This document shows, piece by piece, positions 60,634 through 64,000 of a stretch of DNA of 64,000 nucleotides. Every line of letters begins with the position of its first letter. Positions within the stretch are counted from its first letter, which is position 1. The notes below the pieces were generated by a model. The model did not search any database. It saw only the letters and a list, made by a program, of their open reading frames with translations, and had not been told where the DNA came from. Where the stretch lies: positions 83,305-147,304 of the forward strand of contig RYFE02000012.1 of NCBI GenBank assembly GCA_004138175.2, written 5' to 3'. The position numbers and the translations under genes were made by a program. This DNA is from Chloroflexales bacterium ZM16-3 (GTDB lineage Bacteria; Chloroflexota; Chloroflexia; Chloroflexales; Chloroflexaceae).

Positions 60634-60656
60634 GGGCGCGCACTACGTGCGCCCGC
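60633..60656. terminator. hairpin between convergent genes
   Basis: GGGGCGCGCAC and GTGCGCCCGCC form a stem around TAC after the glycan cluster, ten bases before the galT stop. There is no T-run. Confidence 0.6.
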
Positions 60657-60666
60657 CGTCTATCAC

Positions 60667-61701
60667 TCAAACACTCCTCAGCCTTGCCGCCGCCTGCTCT
60701 GGCGTAATATCCCGCTGCGGCTCGCCGAGCAGCTCGAAGCCGACCATGAACTTACGAACCGTGGCCGAGCGCAGCAGCGGCGGGTAGAAGTGCGCGTGCA
60801 GGTGCCACTCCGCGTGATCCGCGCCGTCGCGCGGGCTCTGGTGGAAGCCCATCGAGTAGGGGAACGACACATTGAACAGGGCGTCGTAGCGTGTCGTCAG
60901 CTGCTTGAGGATATCGGCCAGCCCGTCCCGCTCCGCATTGTCGAGCGAGGGAATGTCCGGCGTCGCTCGTCGGCTGATGATCAGCGTCTCAAATGGCCAG
61001 ACCGCCCAGAAGGGCACCAGAGCCACAAACTGATCATTCGCGCAGACCACCCGCTCGCCCAGTCCCAGCTCCAGCTCCAGGTAGTCGCCCAGCAGCGTCC
61101 GCCCCGTCGCCGCAAAGTGCGCCGTCTGGGTCGCCAACTCCTGTGAGACGTGGAGCGGGAGGCTGCCGGTGGCCCAGATCTGGCCGTGCGGGTGCGGGTT
61201 GCTCGCCCCCATCATCGCGCCGCGATTCTCGAACACCTGCACATAGCTGATCTCGGGCCGTCCACCCAGATCCAGAGTCTGCTCGGCCCAGGTATCGACA
61301 ACCGTGCGGATCGTAGACACATCGATCATAGCCAGCGTCAGATCATGGCGGGGTGAGAAGCAGACCACCCGACAGATTCCGTGCTCGGACTGGGCGCGCA
61401 GGAGCGGCGGCTCATCCGTGCGCCCGGCCATATACATACCATCGGGGACATCGGGGATCAGTGCGGCAAAGTCATTATCGAACACAAAGGTTTCGGCGTA
61501 GTCGGGGTTGCGCAGACCGCCGGCTCGCTCATTGCCTGGACACAGGTAGCACTGCGGGTTATAGGATGGCCGCGAGTCGGCTGGTGTGGGCTCAACCTGT
61601 CCCTGCCATGGGCGCTTCGTGCGATGGGGCGAGACGAGTACCCATTCATCACTAAGTGGGTTATAGCGGCGGTGCGGGTGTTCTGTGAGCGAAAACATCA
61701 T
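60667..61701 (-). CDS. galT: galactose-1-phosphate uridylyltransferase
   Basis: This is the Leloir pathway enzyme that swaps UMP between UDP-glucose and galactose-1-P. The 344-aa protein shows [16 protein letters not shown] (near 12), the first zinc-site pair [12 protein letters not shown] (near 50), [21 protein letters not shown] with the nucleophile His of HPH (near 160) and [15 protein letters not shown] (near 295) with the second His set. Tandem ATGATG at 61701/61698 follows GAGG; I use the first. Its place beside the glycan cluster fits supply of UDP-sugars. Confidence 0.95.
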   Translation of the reverse strand: MMFSLTEHPHRRYNPLSDEWVLVSPHRTKRPWQGQVEPTPADSRPSYNPQCYLCPGNERAGGLRNPDYAETFVFDNDFAALIPDVPDGMYMAGRTDEPPLLRAQSEHGICRVVCFSPRHDLTLAMIDVSTIRTVVDTWAEQTLDLGGRPEISYVQVFENRGAMMGASNPHPHGQIWATGSLPLHVSQELATQTAHFAATGRTLLGDYLELELGLGERVVCANDQFVALVPFWAVWPFETLIISRRATPDIPSLDNAERDGLADILKQLTTRYDALFNVSFPYSMGFHQSPRDGADHAEWHLHAHFYPPLLRSATVRKFMVGFELLGEPQRDITPEQAAARLRSV

Positions 61702-61947
61702 CACTGAGCCTCTGAGTGGGTGAGAACACTGATCCAGTCCTCATGCGGCGTTATGCCCCATGCGCATACGGCATGAGGAGATGGTGACGCATATTGGTGG
61801 CGAGCACCGAGGAGATAGATGCGAAGGGGAGTTCTGTAGGAGTCAAGGGGAAAGGAAGAGAGAGGAGCCTGGTTCGCCGACATCAAGCGCAAGAATCGCC
61901 CGAGCCTCAGCGCCTCAGCGCCTCAGCGCCTCAGCAGCTCAGTGTTG
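61702..61947 (-). other. spacer with octamer array
   Basis: About five CCTCAGCG-type octamers lie at 61898-61942, just after the rsbT stop. The rest of the gap shows no promoter that I can support. Minus-strand TATAAC (61664-61659), before this gap, is inside galT. Confidence 0.5.
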
Positions 61948-62349
61948 CTAGTTGCGCCACTTGCGGCATGTGATCGTCGTGCCGATATTCTCCTGCGAGC
62001 GAATGCTAAAATCATCCATCAGGCGCTTTGCACCGGGGAGGCCCATGCCCATACCGCGCGAGGTTGAGTACCCATCCTGCATCACCAAGTCAATATTTGC
62101 GATGCCAGGCCCCTGATCCTCGCAGACGATCTCGATCCCCTTGCGGCTATTCTTCTCAACCTCGTTCACCGTCACATTGCCAGTGCCAGCGTAGAGGAAG
62201 ATATTACGCGCCAGTTCGCTCACAGCCGTGGCGATGCGCGCCTGATCGATTGCGCCGAACCCAAGGGACTTCGCCACATCTCGGGCCATCGTGCGCGCGA
62301 TGACGATGTCAAGATCGCTGCGGATCACCGCAGCCTTAGACTGCCCCAT
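61948..62349 (-). CDS. rsbT: RsbT-like serine kinase / anti-sigma regulatory factor
   Basis: This 133-aa GHKL-type kinase has the N box ATAVSELARNIFLYAG (near 40-55), G1 CEDQGPGIANID (near 77) and G2 SRGMGMGLPGAKRLMDDF (near 98). It matches RsbT, which phosphorylates RsbS and RsbR in the stressosome and then leaves it to activate a downstream phosphatase or cyclase. Its ATG overlaps the end of rsbS by 14 bases, so translation is coupled. No SpoIIE-type phosphatase or sigma factor gene is adjacent. Confidence 0.92.
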   Translation of the reverse strand: MGQSKAAVIRSDLDIVIARTMARDVAKSLGFGAIDQARIATAVSELARNIFLYAGTGNVTVNEVEKNSRKGIEIVCEDQGPGIANIDLVMQDGYSTSRGMGMGLPGAKRLMDDFSIRSQENIGTTITCRKWRN

Positions 62350-62719
62350 CGTCGCTCTCCTCAGTCAGGCGCTGCATCATCTTCAGACCCTTCTCAAGGT
62401 TCAGCGCCGTGATAACACGGGGCAACTCAAGGCCAAGCTCGACCAAGGTGATCGCCACTGCCGGCTGGAGCCCTGTCAGCACAACACGTGCGCCCATCAG
62501 ACCGGCCATTGCCGCAATGTCGGCGATGAGGCGACCGATGAAGCTATCAACCACATCAAGGGCGGTGAGATCGATGATTACACCCTTGGCGCGCGTATCG
62601 TGAATCTTCTGGAGCAGATCATCCTTGAACTGCACAGCAGAAGCATCGTGCAGCGCAACCTGAATAGATGCAATCAGGATGTCCCCGATCTTAAGAATCG
62701 GAATTCGGAGGCTGTCCAA
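62336..62719 (-). CDS. rsbS: RsbS-like STAS-domain stressosome protein
   Basis: This 127-aa single STAS domain has the typical RsbS opening RIPILKIGDILIASIQVALHD. The phosphorylated Ser is in LTALDVVDSFIGRLIADIAAMAG (near 60), and MGARVVLTGLQPAVAITLVELGL follows. It forms the scaffold of the stressosome with RsbR paralogues. I place the start at TTG 62719 because AGGGAGGAA lies just before it and the protein then matches RsbS from residue 1. The frame is open to GTG 62749. Confidence 0.91.
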   Translation of the reverse strand: MDSLRIPILKIGDILIASIQVALHDASAVQFKDDLLQKIHDTRAKGVIIDLTALDVVDSFIGRLIADIAAMAGLMGARVVLTGLQPAVAITLVELGLELPRVITALNLEKGLKMMQRLTEESDDGAV

Positions 62720-62875
62720 CCGTTCCTCCCTCTGCACACATGGAGACACTTAGCTCTATGTAGCAGGGTATCGTATCAAAAACCAGATTGCTGAGTAGGT
62801 GTGTCAACGCGCGGGCGAACATATGCCGTGTACTGTATGAGCGCCCAATCACTCTAAACGTGGCGCTCGTATATA

Positions 62876-63589
62876 TTACCCGAGGGCCATTACCGTACCG
62901 AAGATGGCGAGGCCCGAGATCAGCGGCACGCTGATGTTATCCATTCCATGCGGGGAGACAGCCTCGGCACAGGTGGCGGCCAGAGCCGCAATCAGCGCAG
63001 CTGTCAGGCTTATCGGTATCCCAATTGGCAGTGCAGACGGGCTGAGGGGCGATCCCGGTAGGAGCAGCAGCACGAGGAACATGGCCGTGGCGCTGGCGAG
63101 GAACATGACCAGGGATCCTTCCAAAGAGCGGGTGCTCTTGGAGATCGTGTACTTATGTCGTCCCCAGATCTTCCCGATGATCGCTGCGAGCGAATCACCC
63201 CAGGTCATCGCCATCGTGCCTGCAACGGCGATGTATCCCCGGTCGCCGGGCGAGCCGGTGCGCCAGAAGGCGATGAACAGGATGCTGATCGACACCGCAA
63301 AGTAGACGGTGCCCGGGGTGCTATCCTGGGCGTCGACTGCATCAAGAACTTTGTAGCGCCATAGGAAGTAGTTGATGACAATAAACGACGCGAAGGGGAT
63401 GATGCCAATGTACCAGTTGTCAAAGAGCCCGAGCACACCGAAGACCCACATGCCCGCGCCTATATGCACGATCTTGCGGGTGAACTCCTGCGGATAGCCT
63501 TGCCGACGTCGAACGAGCTCTGCGATCAGGAGAAGTCCTGTGGCATAAGCGTAGGAGATGACCAGGCCAATCAGATCAGGTGTTGTCAT
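62876..63589 (-). CDS. CTP-dependent polyprenol/phytol kinase-like membrane protein
   Basis: This 237-aa protein has about seven membrane segments and matches the dolichol/phytol kinase and CDP-diglyceride synthetase-like family: EFTRKIVHIGAGMWVFGVLG (near 35), MAMTWGDSLAAIIGKIWGRHKY (near 127) and KSTRSLEGSLVMFLAS (near 152), the conserved GD...G(K/R)...KS(x)EG signature. It would phosphorylate a prenol at the membrane. In phototrophs the family recycles phytol (VTE5/VTE6-like); whether this host is phototrophic is unknown. The ATG at 63589 has only CTCCC/GGGAG-type purines close by. Confidence 0.88.
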   Translation of the reverse strand: MTTPDLIGLVISYAYATGLLLIAELVRRRQGYPQEFTRKIVHIGAGMWVFGVLGLFDNWYIGIIPFASFIVINYFLWRYKVLDAVDAQDSTPGTVYFAVSISILFIAFWRTGSPGDRGYIAVAGTMAMTWGDSLAAIIGKIWGRHKYTISKSTRSLEGSLVMFLASATAMFLVLLLLPGSPLSPSALPIGIPISLTAALIAALAATCAEAVSPHGMDNISVPLISGLAIFGTVMALG

Positions 63590-64000
63590 TGGGAGGGAGT
63601 GTATTAAACAGGAGGCTTCGTTGCCGCAATTCTAGCGCGTTCGGGCGGTCACGTCAATTGACCCGCCTGCCCGTATCGGGCTGAGTCATTGTCGTCCAGC
63701 GCCGCCGCCGCCGTGGAGCTGAAGCCCCCGGATCTCTACGCCGCACCCCATATCTCTGTCGTGTTTGACAATATCGGGGGCTCGCACTATACTAGCCGAG
63801 TTGCAATGAGAGCTGAGGACGGCCCGCAAGGGCGCGCTCATCACCAATCAGGAATAACGCGAGAAACGGCGCAGCGCCTCGGCCTGCTCCGCTTTTTTAC
63901 GCCTGTTGGGCCGCGCAACACCCGTCGTACCTTACCAACTGATGGAGCGTGACAAGAAGACTGGTCGTGTGCGTCTACGACGCACGCGGCAGCCGGCTGC
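63590..64000 (+). promoter_or_regulatory. consensus promoter and structured leader at window end
   Basis: TTGACA (63765-63770) and TATACT (63788-63793) are 17 bases apart, the strongest plus-strand promoter in the window. The transcript from about 63800 can fold into ATGAGAGC...GCGCTCAT with an inner GCCCGCAAGGGC, then GGCGCAG/CTGCTCC followed by GCTTTTTTA (63874-63900), an attenuator-like signal. Possible starts (ATG 63942, GTG 63949) open frames that leave the window. I cannot tell whether an rRNA, small RNA or protein gene follows. Bases 63590-63760 hold nothing recognised. Confidence 0.6.

Noticed and set aside
1..64000. tRNA or rRNA genes
   Set aside because: No cloverleaf with a recognisable T-arm sequence and no 16S/23S conserved segment was found on reading the spacers; a covariance-model scan would settle this.

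Overview
The window is 64 kb of high-GC bacterial chromosome carrying about 56 protein genes on both strands and no recognisable rRNA, tRNA or CRISPR array. The gene families point to Chloroflexota, probably class Chloroflexia (Roseiflexus, Kouleothrix or Oscillochloris-like). The supporting features are F420-type oxidoreductases, stressosome genes, a GT-C membrane protein with a beta-sandwich front end, a MacAB-type operon with a DUF5666-like partner, and intergenic spacers full of palindromic and heptamer repeats. The taxonomic call is an inference from family content, not from a marker gene.

Layout. 1-5 kb: a truncated F420-type oxidoreductase, a small unknown gene, lrgAB, a YwaF-like membrane protein, and a CBS4-receiver-LuxR regulator. 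5-10 kb: xpt, two EamA exporters, larB and larE. 10-17 kb: an RRM RNA-binding protein and a DEAD-box helicase (a probable cold-response pair), a YpdA-like reductase, pgi, and a PAS histidine kinase. 17-31 kb: a ferric-reductase-like membrane protein, a PHP-AlbA protein with a novel C-terminal repeat, a lone tyrosine recombinase, hydrolases, a ferritin-VIT1 protein, a DUF1003 protein, a broken response regulator, and several oxidoreductases. 31-36 kb: an adaptor-ATPase-permease operon. 36-43 kb: an SDR, a Ser/Thr kinase, RluA and pncB with a well-formed promoter and operator. 43-51 kb: GT2, TetR, a GH13 amylase that seems to share the TetR operator, a GAF-STAS protein, an aromatic amino acid decarboxylase and lpd. 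51-60.6 kb: a collinear glycan-assembly cluster (GT-C protein, methyltransferase, flippase, acyltransferase, two GT4). 60.6-64 kb: galT, rsbT, rsbS, a polyprenol/phytol kinase-like gene, and at the right edge a consensus promoter with a structured leader.

The most distinctive feature is the spacer DNA. Two families of palindromic miniature elements are present. Family A has four copies of exactly 104 bp, and family B has five copies of about 114-177 bp. Three of the four A copies and three of the five B copies are flanked by perfect 8-bp direct repeats; one further copy of each has 7/8. They behave like mobile MITEs although no transposase is in the window. Families A and B share one core but have different ends, and two B copies carry a different core, so the elements look modular. 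One A copy is nested in a third palindrome. Other repeat classes are 28-bp perfect palindromes, heptamer tandem arrays, hairpins sharing an AGCTNAGCT-like centre, and a 57-bp triple repeat. One intergenic-type repeat has entered the flippase gene in frame.
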